Source: Bacteroidales bacterium (lineage in GTDB: Bacteria > Bacteroidota > Bacteroidia > Bacteroidales > UBA932). Taken from it: 64,000 bases of DNA. The notes below the pieces were generated by a model. It was not told the DNA's origin and did not search any database. It saw only the letters and a list, made by a program, of their open reading frames with translations. This document shows positions 55,023 to 63,770 of this stretch, piece by piece. The position numbers and the translations under genes were made by a program. The first letter of the stretch is position 1. Each line of letters starts with the position of its first letter. The DNA is taken from NCBI GenBank assembly GCA_017437125.1, contig JAFSBV010000024.1, positions 96,263 through 160,262 on the forward strand, given 5' to 3'.

Positions 55023-55613
55023 ATGGGAAAATTTCAACTTATAACTAAAGGCCTCATAAAGGAGAACCCTACATTTGTCCTCCTTCTCGGTATGTGTCCT
55101 ACACTGGCTACAACCACATCGGCCATCAACGGTATGAGCATGGGACTTGCCACTCTGTTCGTCCTCGTGCTTTCAAACATGGCGATCTCGCTTATCGCCC
55201 CATATATTCCGGACAAGGTCCGTATCCCTTCATATATCGTCGTCATCGCGACTTTCGTGACATTGCTCCAGTTCGTGATGCAGGCATATGTTCCGGATAT
55301 CTATGAGACTCTCGGACTCTTCATCCCGCTCATCGTAGTGAACTGTATCGTTCTCGGACGTGCCGAGGCATTCGCAAACAAGAACGGTGTGATAGATTCG
55401 GCTTGTGACGGTATCGGTATCGGACTCGGCTTCACACTCTCTCTAACAGTCCTCGGACTTGTACGTGAGATTCTCGGAAGCGGATCTGCATTCGGATTCA
55501 AGTTCATCGAAGGTGACGGAATCCTTGCATTCGTGCTTGCACCGGGAGCTTTCCTTGCGCTCGGATATCTCATCGTAATCTTCAGGAAACTAACAACTAA
55601 AAAGGCAGAGTAA
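55023..55613 (+). CDS. rnfE: Rnf complex subunit E
   Basis: This 196-residue membrane protein has six helices and the family motif GMCPTLATT near the N-terminus with cysteine in helix 1, and a [12 protein letters not shown] stretch with a second cysteine. It pairs with RnfA around a membrane iron centre in the complex. It lies 14 bases after rnfG. Confidence 0.96.
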   Translation: MGKFQLITKGLIKENPTFVLLLGMCPTLATTTSAINGMSMGLATLFVLVLSNMAISLIAPYIPDKVRIPSYIVVIATFVTLLQFVMQAYVPDIYETLGLFIPLIVVNCIVLGRAEAFANKNGVIDSACDGIGIGLGFTLSLTVLGLVREILGSGSAFGFKFIEGDGILAFVLAPGAFLALGYLIVIFRKLTTKKAE

Positions 55614-55615
55614 CT

Positions 55616-56215
55616 ATGGAATACATTCTTATAATCATTTCAGCGATATTTGTAAATAATATCCTGCTTTCACAGTTCCTCGGAATCTGTCCTTTCCTCG
55701 GAGTTTCGAACAAGCTCAGCACTGCATCAGGAATGTCGATGGCTGTATGCTTCGTGATCACGCTCGCGACAGTTGTGACATACCTTCTCAACTCGCTTCT
55801 CGCAAAGTTCGGACTTGAGTTCCTGCAGACCATATCGTTCATCCTCGTGATCGCTGCTCTCGTGCAGATGGTGGAGATCGTACTCAAGAAGATCAGCCCG
55901 TCGCTCTATTCAGCCCTGGGTATCTTCCTCCCGCTCATCACCACAAACTGCGCCGTTCTCGGTGTAGCACTCACAGTAGTGCAGAAATCATCTCCATTTG
56001 CAGCTGCAGCTGACGGAATGATGAATCTCGGAGAGGCGACCGTATATGCATTCGCAACATCTCTCGGATTCGGCCTTGCAATGGTTCTCTTTGCCGGCCT
56101 CCGCGAGCAGCTTGCTCTCAATGATGTTCCAAAGTCATTCAAGGGTATTCCTATCGCACTGATCACAGCAAGTATCCTCGCGATGGCGTTCATGGGATTC
56201 TCGGGACTTGTTTAG
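55616..56215 (+). CDS. rnfA: Rnf complex subunit A
   Basis: This 199-residue membrane protein has six helices and is related to RnfE. The signature cysteine appears in [12 protein letters not shown] and in [11 protein letters not shown]. It lies 2 bases after rnfE and closes the cluster in the order rseC-rnfBCDGEA, the usual one in Bacteroidota. Confidence 0.96.
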   Translation: MEYILIIISAIFVNNILLSQFLGICPFLGVSNKLSTASGMSMAVCFVITLATVVTYLLNSLLAKFGLEFLQTISFILVIAALVQMVEIVLKKISPSLYSALGIFLPLITTNCAVLGVALTVVQKSSPFAAAADGMMNLGEATVYAFATSLGFGLAMVLFAGLREQLALNDVPKSFKGIPIALITASILAMAFMGFSGLV

Positions 56216-56236
56216 ATTGATTTTTTAATATTATTT

Positions 56237-56266
56237 TACTCCGGAGTCCCTATGGACTTCGGAGTA
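56237..56266 (+). terminator. Hairpin after rnfA
   Basis: A 13-bp stem with one G-T pair (56237-56249 with 56254-56266) closes a CTAT loop, with a weak T tail and an AT-rich upstream flank. It separates the Rnf operon from the lipoprotein gene starting 17 bases later. Confidence 0.65.
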
Positions 56267-56282
56267 TATTGTTCAGATGCAT

Positions 56283-59200
56283 ATGAACAAGAGGGCTTCA
56301 ATTCTCATAATTACATTCTTTTCGTTTCTGTCGGCAAGCTGCGTACAGCCTGTCGCAGATATGTTCGGCGGTATTTCCGGTGTTGTCAAGGATTCCAGAT
56401 CAAGTGAAACGATGAAGGATGTCAAGGTTGTGCTCTCTCCTGGAGGAACATCTCAGATAACAGGATCCGATGGAACCTTCTCATTTGAAAAACTGGAACC
56501 GACAGAATATACTCTGTCATTCAAGAAGAAAGGCTATTCGGATGAGATTCAGAAAGTGTCTGTAAAGCCAGGGCTTGTTTCCAGTGTTCATGTGTCAATG
56601 TCAGAGGTGATGCCGATTATGGAAGTTACGCCGGATGTACTTGATTTCGGATTGAACGTAAGCACTTTAGCTATCGATATCGTCAATTCTGGTAAAGGAA
56701 CTCTTGAATGGGAAATCTCAGAGGGGGCGGAGTGGCTGGAGTGCAGCAAGACCAAGGGTATTACGGAAGAGCAGCCTACATCTGTTGTACTCAATGTCTC
56801 GCGTGACGGTCTCAAAGGAGGTAATCATTCTGAGACTCTTGTCGTTACATCGAATGGAGGCAGTTCAGTTATTGAAGTGAAGGTTGAAGTAAAGGAAGTG
56901 CATCCGCCTGGAGTATCTGTTGAAAAGGCAGATGAAGTGACTTATGATAGTGCCCTTCTGAATGGAACTGTCTTTTCAGTAGGATCGTCAGACATTATTC
57001 GTCATGGATTCTGCTATGATACAGTTCGTGAGTTTGATTCGAACCCAAAGACAAAGGATCTGGGACCTTGCTCCGCTCCATATTCTTTTCAGATCCGTAT
57101 TACAGAGTTAATGCCGGATACGAAGTATTATTACAGATCTTTTGCAGAGAATCTTGACGGACTTTCATATAGCTCGGAGATTCTCGAGTTCAAGACATCG
57201 TTAAAACCAACTTTGCCCGAGGTCGTGACAGGGAATGTCACGGATATATCATCCGAAAGTGCATCTGTTTCTGGCTGTTTGACCTCATTAGGTAATCTAC
57301 CTTCTGTTCAAAGTTATGGTCATGTGTGGAGTGCAGGCAGAACACCTGATCTTGATGATTATGACGGTATTGTAGATCTGGAAGAATCGTATGAGTTAAA
57401 GGAGTTTACAAATATTATGACTTCTCTGACTCATGGAACAGAGTACTATGTAAGAGCCTACGCCGTAAACCAAATCGGAACATCTTATGGAAATGTTGTC
57501 AGGTTTACTACAGAAACGATTCCGTTGCCAGTCGTCACTACCGATGTGCTTTCATATATTTACGAAGAAAGTATTCGTGTTTATTCTTCTGCTGAGGGAG
57601 AAGGTATTTCCAGCTTTGGATATGTCTATTCTACATCTCCTACTCCAACGATTGAAAATGCTGAAGTTGTTGAAGCAGATGGAAGTCCCGAAGATTTCCA
57701 GGCTCTTATCAGTGGTCTGAAAACCAATACGATCTATTATATAAGAGCTTATGCTACGAATGCCGCTGGTACATCATACGGAGAAGAACTTGAAGCCAGG
57801 ACAATGAGATATAAACCGCATATATCTCCTCCTCATGCTGACGAAAGATGGATTACCTGTAATTCAATACATTGCCAAGGTATAGTGCATGACGCTAATG
57901 ATCATATTCTTGTTGAAGCCGGTTTCTGTTGGTCTGAAAAAGAATATATCAATCCTGAGGCTGAGTCTAATCTAAAGAGAGTTTCTGCATATTGGGACGA
58001 TAATCATTCAGATTCTTTCGATTACGTGTTTTTTGCTGAAATAACAGGATTGAATCCGGACACGCAGTATTATATCTGTGCTTATGTCAAAAATGTTGAA
58101 GGCGAGATATTTTACAGTGATGTCACTTCAATAAGAACTTCAGAGCTTATAAATCCCCCTGTCGTATCTTCCGGTACTGCGGAAACCTCTTCCGATGATA
58201 TGGTTTATGTATATGGAGCATCAGCAAGTGCCCCTAATGGAATTATTTCTGATTATGGCTTTGTTTATTCGACGACTCATATGCCGACAATTGCTGACTG
58301 TGATCTCTCCAATGTCGAAGTAATCGGCGCTGCAGATGAATTCAAGGCTTATATAAGCGGTTTGGAATCGAATACAAAGTATTATATCAGAGCATATGCA
58401 TTAAACGAAGGGGGCATAGCATATGGTGAAGAGTTGGAAGCTGTTACGGCCAGACCTGACCCGGTCATTTCTTTTTCAGTTTATGGCATCGACAAGACTT
58501 CAGCCACTTTCAGCTGCAGTTTATCTGTTTCTAACGGCCATGTAATAGAAGAAGCCGGTTTCTGCTGGTCTTCGACCAATCCAAATCCTGATATTTTCAA
58601 CGCTTCGAACATCAAAGGTACGGAAAGTGGGACGGTAGCATGGCAGTCTTATGTGAACAATTTGTCTGAGGATACGAAGTATTATGTAAGGGCATATGTC
58701 AGAAATTCCGAAGGTGCGGTCTTCTATAGTGATGTGAGAACATTTACGACGCTGAGTTCTCCGAAGAATCATACTACTGGATTGCTGGCATATTATACTT
58801 TCGAGAATACTACAGTTAATATATTGGGTAGTTCATATAATGGTACGGGTAATAATGTTTCATATGTGAGTGGAGTTAATGGAACCAAGGCGTTGAAATT
58901 TGATTCCGAAAGCAGTAGCTTTATTGTATCTTCTCCAATGATTGACGATGATGAATATAGTATATCGTTTTGGGTCAAAGGGATGTATAACGGCCATATT
59001 TATAGTGTAAAATCTTCACATTCTGTATTTGAATATACTCAAATCCTTTCTATGTATAAGAATCAGTTCAAGTATATGAGATGGATGACTTATCCAGACT
59101 ATTATAATAGTTTGAGAGGATTTACGCATAACATGATTGATGACTCAAGTTGGCATATGATCACATTCATATCAGAGAAGACTACAAACAAGAATATCTT

Positions 59201-59423
59201 AAGATTATCTTTATATATTGATGGAGAATTGGCTGATATCATTAATCATAACTATGATGATGGCGTCATGAATACCGGTGTGAAGTTCATGTTTGGTGGA
59301 GCGATCGACACTAATGGATTGACGGATCTTAACGGTGTCATGATGACTATCGATAATCTCAGAGTTTATACCAATGTATTGAGTGCTGATGCTGTTAAAC
59401 AGATATTCGAATATGAAAAATAA
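56283..59423 (+). CDS. Large surface lipoprotein with BACON-like, Fn3-like repeats and LamG-like domain
   Basis: This 1046-residue protein has a lipobox (FLSASC), a carboxypeptidase-regulatory-like domain (residues about 30-110), a BACON-like domain near 115-210 (ending VVTSNGGSS), six Fn3-like repeats and a C-terminal LamG/concanavalin-like domain beginning near LLAYYTFEN. Each Fn3-like repeat ends with a motif of the type TKYYIRAYA followed by N-x-x-G-x-x-Y. Repeats 3-4 and 5-6 are a duplicated pair. It should be displayed on the cell surface, likely binding glycan or host material. The LamG-like portion is visibly AT-richer than the rest. An ATG two codons upstream (56277) is an alternative start. 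Confidence 0.85.
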   Translation: MNKRASILIITFFSFLSASCVQPVADMFGGISGVVKDSRSSETMKDVKVVLSPGGTSQITGSDGTFSFEKLEPTEYTLSFKKKGYSDEIQKVSVKPGLVSSVHVSMSEVMPIMEVTPDVLDFGLNVSTLAIDIVNSGKGTLEWEISEGAEWLECSKTKGITEEQPTSVVLNVSRDGLKGGNHSETLVVTSNGGSSVIEVKVEVKEVHPPGVSVEKADEVTYDSALLNGTVFSVGSSDIIRHGFCYDTVREFDSNPKTKDLGPCSAPYSFQIRITELMPDTKYYYRSFAENLDGLSYSSEILEFKTSLKPTLPEVVTGNVTDISSESASVSGCLTSLGNLPSVQSYGHVWSAGRTPDLDDYDGIVDLEESYELKEFTNIMTSLTHGTEYYVRAYAVNQIGTSYGNVVRFTTETIPLPVVTTDVLSYIYEESIRVYSSAEGEGISSFGYVYSTSPTPTIENAEVVEADGSPEDFQALISGLKTNTIYYIRAYATNAAGTSYGEELEARTMRYKPHISPPHADERWITCNSIHCQGIVHDANDHILVEAGFCWSEKEYINPEAESNLKRVSAYWDDNHSDSFDYVFFAEITGLNPDTQYYICAYVKNVEGEIFYSDVTSIRTSELINPPVVSSGTAETSSDDMVYVYGASASAPNGIISDYGFVYSTTHMPTIADCDLSNVEVIGAADEFKAYISGLESNTKYYIRAYALNEGGIAYGEELEAVTARPDPVISFSVYGIDKTSATFSCSLSVSNGHVIEEAGFCWSSTNPNPDIFNASNIKGTESGTVAWQSYVNNLSEDTKYYVRAYVRNSEGAVFYSDVRTFTTLSSPKNHTTGLLAYYTFENTTVNILGSSYNGTGNNVSYVSGVNGTKALKFDSESSSFIVSSPMIDDDEYSISFWVKGMYNGHIYSVKSSHSVFEYTQILSMYKNQFKYMRWMTYPDYYNSLRGFTHNMIDDSSWHMITFISEKTTNKNILRLSLYIDGELADIINHNYDDGVMNTGVKFMFGGAIDTNGLTDLNGVMMTIDNLRVYTNVLSADAVKQIFEYEK

Positions 59424-59613
59424 AGCAGAGACAATATTAGAACAGGCGGAGGAACTGAGACGGAATGCCAGATTCGGAGAAGCAATCAACTTCTACAGGG
59501 CAGCGGCGGAGGCTCCGGACGCCACAGAGGAGATAAAAAGAAAATCCCTTGCATCCGTAGAATTGATACAAGAGATAAACGGTTTTGTAAATGTCGATCT
59601 TATGAATCCATAA
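59413..59613 (+). CDS. Mini helical-repeat protein, 66 residues
   Basis: This short protein begins MKNKAETILEQAEEL and continues as two amphipathic helices resembling one TPR unit (ARFGEAINFYRAAAEA), ending INGFVNVDLMNP. Its start overlaps the end of the large lipoprotein gene by 11 bases, so it is probably translated after it. The role is unknown. The terminator hairpin includes its stop codon. Confidence 0.6.
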   Translation: MKNKAETILEQAEELRRNARFGEAINFYRAAAEAPDATEEIKRKSLASVELIQEINGFVNVDLMNP

Positions 59614-59627
59614 GACCGACATTTTTT
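59593..59627 (+). terminator. Terminator overlapping the end of the mini-protein gene
   Basis: GTCG-A-TCTTATG (59593-59604) pairs with CATAAGA-C-CGAC (59609-59620) with one internal mismatch and a 4-base loop, followed by ATTTTTT. The stop codon at 59611-59613 is inside the stem. Confidence 0.78.
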
Positions 59628-59640
59628 CTGTATTAATTAC

Positions 59641-59648
59641 TACCTTTG
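59641..59648 (+). promoter_or_regulatory. -7 box directly before the transglutaminase-like gene
   Basis: TACCTTTG matches TAnnTTTG and ends 5 bases before the ATG at 59654, implying a leaderless or nearly leaderless message. No good -33 TTTG is seen; the preceding terminator lies just upstream. Confidence 0.5.
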
Positions 59649-59653
59649 CAGTC

Positions 59654-61084
59654 ATGTTTTCAGGCTTTAAGAATCAGTGTTTCAGATATCTTCTTGGTGT
59701 TATTCTTCTGTTGGTCTCCGGTCAGGTCTCTGCCCAGAGTCTGCAGGAGTCGATAAAGGCTGCCCAGAATCTTTACAAGTCAAGTCTGAGGTCTTCTGTC
59801 GCGGTCAAAAGCAATCCCTATGCTGAGTTCCCGAAGATAAGACCGGAAGTCTTTTCTCCGGGAAAACGTCCTTCTCAGCTGCTGACAATGGAATATGAGG
59901 TTACGCGTACCGGCGGTCTGTTTGCGAACCCCGGCAGATATGCGGTAATGAAGTTCGAAGAAGATGAAGATCTTGATCATCAGAAAATTATTACCGGATT
60001 CAACGGTTATAGAATTTCCATACGTTTTGTTCCGGAATGCGCTGTACATATAGAAAACGTTTCCGAGGAACATCTTGAGTCTGTATGGCAGCATCTGTCC
60101 GTTAGCCCATTAGGGCCTACCTTGAATGATATAGTCAAGGCCGGCAGATATCTTAATCTTTCGGACTGGAGTATGGTGAATTTCGTTGAAGCATTTTCCG
60201 ACTCAGTTTTCGAAGGGCCTGAGATGCGGAAGGAAAGTGTCATGCTGCAGGTATTCCTTCTGCACAGTCTTGGCTTCCGTGTATGTCTGGCACATGATGA
60301 AGCTGGTAATCTTTATCGTCTTATATCCTCTGATGCCGCTTTGAACGGAACACGGGAATTCTATGAAGATGGTGTTCCTTACAGCCTGTTCGGCGGATCT
60401 GACGACCTGAAACTCTCATTATGCTTTTTCGACGGTCACGGAAAATATCCGGTCAGTATGGCGATCAATCCTGATGAGATCTTCTATTCCGAGTATGGTG
60501 ACACCCGTCTATTTGTTTCTGACAATTATCCCGAGCTCTCTGTTGCAGTACCTGTCAATACTGTCCTTAAGAACTTTTATGAGAGTTTTCCGATATATCA
60601 TACGAATGATAACCCTTTGACGGAATTCTATTATCGTGCATCGGCAAATATGCCGAGAGAGATTGTGGAAGCTGTATATCCGACTTTAGCCGCGGCTCTC
60701 AACGGAAAATCCCATGTCGATGCCTTGAACATGTTGCTGGATTTCGTCCAGACAGCATTCAGATATGAGATCGACAATGACAGATGGAAAGGGGAGCGCT
60801 TCTTTTTCCCGGGTGAGATATGGTATCATGATGTGTGCGACTGTGATGACAAGGCGATATTGTTTTCACGGCTTGTACGGGATATCATGAAACTTGATGT
60901 GGCACTGGTGTTCTGGCCTGGCCACCTTTCCTGCGCCGTGGAAACGGATGAGCCGCTTGCCGGATATATGTATGACGTGTCGGGACGGAAATATATCTCA
61001 TGTGATCCTACAATGCCTGGCGCACGTGTCGGAGATGTGATGGAAACACTTAAAGATAAGAAGGCAAGTCTGATAATCTTGTAA
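59654..61084 (+). CDS. Secreted transglutaminase-like cysteine protease-fold protein
   Basis: This 476-residue protein has a signal peptide (ending VSAQS) and a long unassigned N-terminal part. In the C-terminal 130 residues the transglutaminase-like catalytic triad can be read: Cys in DVCDCDDKAILFSRLV, His in WPGHLSCAVE, and Asp in ISCDPT. Family members cleave or cross-link peptide bonds, and some act as cell-wall endopeptidases. It leads an operon of five genes, with a CHASE2 membrane protein gene 5 bases later. Confidence 0.8.
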   Translation: MFSGFKNQCFRYLLGVILLLVSGQVSAQSLQESIKAAQNLYKSSLRSSVAVKSNPYAEFPKIRPEVFSPGKRPSQLLTMEYEVTRTGGLFANPGRYAVMKFEEDEDLDHQKIITGFNGYRISIRFVPECAVHIENVSEEHLESVWQHLSVSPLGPTLNDIVKAGRYLNLSDWSMVNFVEAFSDSVFEGPEMRKESVMLQVFLLHSLGFRVCLAHDEAGNLYRLISSDAALNGTREFYEDGVPYSLFGGSDDLKLSLCFFDGHGKYPVSMAINPDEIFYSEYGDTRLFVSDNYPELSVAVPVNTVLKNFYESFPIYHTNDNPLTEFYYRASANMPREIVEAVYPTLAAALNGKSHVDALNMLLDFVQTAFRYEIDNDRWKGERFFFPGEIWYHDVCDCDDKAILFSRLVRDIMKLDVALVFWPGHLSCAVETDEPLAGYMYDVSGRKYISCDPTMPGARVGDVMETLKDKKASLIIL

Positions 61085-61089
61085 TTGAT

Positions 61090-62442
61090 ATGCCTATGAA
61101 AAAGAAAAAGACCTTATGGGGCTTGGCAGGATATGCTGCCTTGATTTCGATTCTGCTGGTGTCAGCCTGCGTCGTTTATTGGAATCTCCCTTTTACATAT
61201 GGAGTCGGTGATTTACAGATATCATTATTGGCTAAGCTGAAGGATCTGGTCTCTCCTCCGGATCCGGACAATGATGTAGTGCTTGTAGATGTAGCTTACG
61301 ATAAGGTTGTTGTCCCTAATTATGAAATACGCGATGGTTCTGCATTCAGATCGGGTGACAAGGTTATTGTGGATAGAGGTGAGCTGGCTGCTTTCTTGAG
61401 TTATCTGAAAGAGATCGATAATTACAAGTATGTGGTATGTGATATCTCAATAAACGCCAGATATCAGACTGATCATGACGAAGAACTGTTTTCTACCATA
61501 TCATCAATGCGTGATGTTGTAGTAGCGGCATCCGATTCCATTCCTGAGCAGCTTGTTTCCAAAACCGTCTTTGCCGGATACGAAGTGATGAAAGGTGGCG
61601 ATGATTATATGAAATACAGCTGTATGATAGATGGACGTGAGAACATCGCTCTCAGGATGTGGAAGGATATTACCGGAGGAACGTATGAAGAGAAGTCATG
61701 GGGAATATCGATGAATGGGAAAAGATGTCTGAATTCATTTGTCCCATATACCAGGTTTGCCGTATATGATACCATCAGTGATGAAGGATATGAAAACAAC
61801 AGCGGTGTGAATCAATATGATGGCGTAATCAATAATCTGGGTAAAATGGTGGCTGATCTTCCCTCGAATCCGTTTGGGGATGCTATGTTCAAGGACAAGA
61901 TCATTCTGATAGGATCCTGGAGGGAAGAAGATCAGCATGACACTGTGGTCGGAAGTCAGTCGGGATTGTCCATAATTTATAATGCATATCTGGCATTGGT
62001 GAACGGAGACAATCATCTTCCGTTCTTTATCTATCTGATACTGTTTCTCTTGTTCTGGGTGGAATCGGTCTTTCTGTTAAGAAAGATATACAGGACACAG
62101 ATCAGAAGCCTGGTGTTTTCAAGATATGGACTCGTGGCCTGGACAGGTCGTGTGATGACTTCCGGCATCAAGTGCAGGAATGCCGCTTTGAACCTTCTTC
62201 TGTCTGTCGTCCTGTACTTCTTGTCCTATAGTTTCCCGATTTTTATTGTGGCTGCTGTCATCTATGTTTCGAATGAACTGTTTGTAAATGCCTTCATTAT
62301 CGGTCTGGTGTTTTCTTTTCTCGACAGTCTTCTTGGTGAGGTCATGGCTATAGATTATAAGAAGATCGACAGGAGAAGGAAAAAGAAGATGAAGGATAAA
62401 AGAAATACAGCCAAGAAAAATTGGGCTACAGGCCTTGCATAA
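61090..62442 (+). CDS. CHASE2-domain membrane protein without an output domain
   Basis: This 450-residue protein has an N-terminal helix (residues about 10-30), a periplasmic CHASE2 sensor domain to about residue 300 (with DVVLVDVAYDK, KDKIILIGSWREEDQHDTVVG and NAYLALVNGDN), and three C-terminal helices followed by a strongly basic tail (DRRRKKKMKDKRN). CHASE2 is normally fused to kinases or cyclases. Here no such domain is present, so the signal may pass to a partner. A second ATG lies two codons downstream. Confidence 0.85.
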   Translation: MPMKKKKTLWGLAGYAALISILLVSACVVYWNLPFTYGVGDLQISLLAKLKDLVSPPDPDNDVVLVDVAYDKVVVPNYEIRDGSAFRSGDKVIVDRGELAAFLSYLKEIDNYKYVVCDISINARYQTDHDEELFSTISSMRDVVVAASDSIPEQLVSKTVFAGYEVMKGGDDYMKYSCMIDGRENIALRMWKDITGGTYEEKSWGISMNGKRCLNSFVPYTRFAVYDTISDEGYENNSGVNQYDGVINNLGKMVADLPSNPFGDAMFKDKIILIGSWREEDQHDTVVGSQSGLSIIYNAYLALVNGDNHLPFFIYLILFLLFWVESVFLLRKIYRTQIRSLVFSRYGLVAWTGRVMTSGIKCRNAALNLLLSVVLYFLSYSFPIFIVAAVIYVSNELFVNAFIIGLVFSFLDSLLGEVMAIDYKKIDRRRKKKMKDKRNTAKKNWATGLA

Positions 62443-62490
62443 TACCGTACTAAGGCCTAATTTTGTTGATTGATAATCATTTGTTCAAAT

Positions 62491-63192
62491 ATGAAATATA
62501 TTCTGTTGACATTGATATTTCCATTCTTATGGTTTTTGAATGGGGATGATAAGGGAAGGTATCTGATACTGGAGTTTTCCGTAGGTTATGATAGAATCAT
62601 GATTGATTCTAAGGAAAAAAAGAAAGGTGACAGCTTTTCTTTAGAGTCAACGATTGAGTGGAAGGATAAGCTGGTATTGCGCACATATGATACGCAGGCC
62701 AATAAGATAGTCTATCTCAGTCAGACTTCATTTGAATCGAAGAAAAAACATACTTTGAATGACTTCAAAGATCCGAAAGTGATTGTTACCGCTGTTTCCA
62801 GTGATGTGGAATATGAAATCAAGGCTCCGGTTTATAATCTGGAATATATCCATGAGGGTAAGGAATACAGAACGGAACTTGTCAAGGGAATGTCGCTGAA
62901 GGATTATCCTGAAGCATTGTCTCTTCTCGGGCAGAAGAAATCAGAGGACGGCAAAGTCGAGGATATTCTTATTACGGATGACTTCAAGGGGTTTATCGGA
63001 GCTTTGTATGACGCTTCCGTAAAGGCGAAAGGTACTCTTTCTTTATTCCCGGAGACTTTTTTAACGGGTGAAAACGAGAATCAGATGAGAACAGACTATA
63101 TGTCCCTGATAAATGATTATATCGACGAGACATACTACCATATAGACTATAATTTTACTGATCTTGAGCTGTTCCTGTCACTCAAACTATAG
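62491..63192 (+). CDS. Hypothetical exported protein, operon member
   Basis: This 233-residue protein has a hydrophobic N-terminus (ILLTLIFPFLWFL) with no clear cleavage site, then mostly beta and charged helices with YLILEFSVGYDRIMI near the start and a helical acidic C-terminus. I recognise no family. The start at 62491 was chosen over a TTG 7 codons upstream. The gap to the CHASE2 gene is 48 bases, and the LPP20 gene starts 2 bases after the stop. It should be a periplasmic or membrane-attached partner of its neighbours. Confidence 0.65.
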   Translation: MKYILLTLIFPFLWFLNGDDKGRYLILEFSVGYDRIMIDSKEKKKGDSFSLESTIEWKDKLVLRTYDTQANKIVYLSQTSFESKKKHTLNDFKDPKVIVTAVSSDVEYEIKAPVYNLEYIHEGKEYRTELVKGMSLKDYPEALSLLGQKKSEDGKVEDILITDDFKGFIGALYDASVKAKGTLSLFPETFLTGENENQMRTDYMSLINDYIDETYYHIDYNFTDLELFLSLKL

Positions 63193-63194
63193 AT

Positions 63195-63770
63195 ATGAAA
63201 AAACTGATACTATATTTCTTATGCGCCATCTCCCTTGTTTCATGCGGATCGATGGGAAAGGCAGGCCTTGGCGTTCACAAGGCTGAATCACCTGCGCAGA
63301 TTTACGCAGAGGATATCAACAGAACTACAATGCGCGCCTGGGCCTCATATTCAGGCTTGCCACAGATGAACCTTGAGGCATATGCTGCTGCAGCTGCAAG
63401 AGCTGTTCTTGCTGAGCATACATCTGCTCTTGTCTCCCGTACAATCAAGGAGTCGGAGAAAGGCATGATCGTCGCTGAGTCAGAACTTAAATCCGTGTCA
63501 AAGGAAACGATTGCGGGCAGCAGAGTGGTAATATCGGACAGATATGTCAATAGGGATGGTTCGGAAACATGCTATCTTGCAGTGGAGATCAGCATAGATG
63601 ATATAATCATGAATATCCGTCATTCGCAAATGATCCAGGATGCCATATCAAAGGCCACCGGAGGACATGTTGTTGATTTTGACGATGATGATTTCGCAAG
63701 AATCATGTCTGAATCCTTCAACAGCATCAAGGAAGAGAGTAATTTTTTAGATGTTTCGTTTCTGCCATGA
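63195..63770 (+). CDS. LPP20-like lipoprotein
   Basis: This 191-residue protein has a lipobox (SLVSCG) and a helix-rich middle (LEAYAAAAARAVLAEHT) followed by beta strands, in the form of the LPP20 family of small lipoproteins. The C-terminus has an acidic run (VVDFDDDDFAR). It should be anchored in the outer or inner membrane. Its stop overlaps the next start by the ATGA pattern. Confidence 0.75.
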   Translation: MKKLILYFLCAISLVSCGSMGKAGLGVHKAESPAQIYAEDINRTTMRAWASYSGLPQMNLEAYAAAAARAVLAEHTSALVSRTIKESEKGMIVAESELKSVSKETIAGSRVVISDRYVNRDGSETCYLAVEISIDDIIMNIRHSQMIQDAISKATGGHVVDFDDDDFARIMSESFNSIKEESNFLDVSFLP

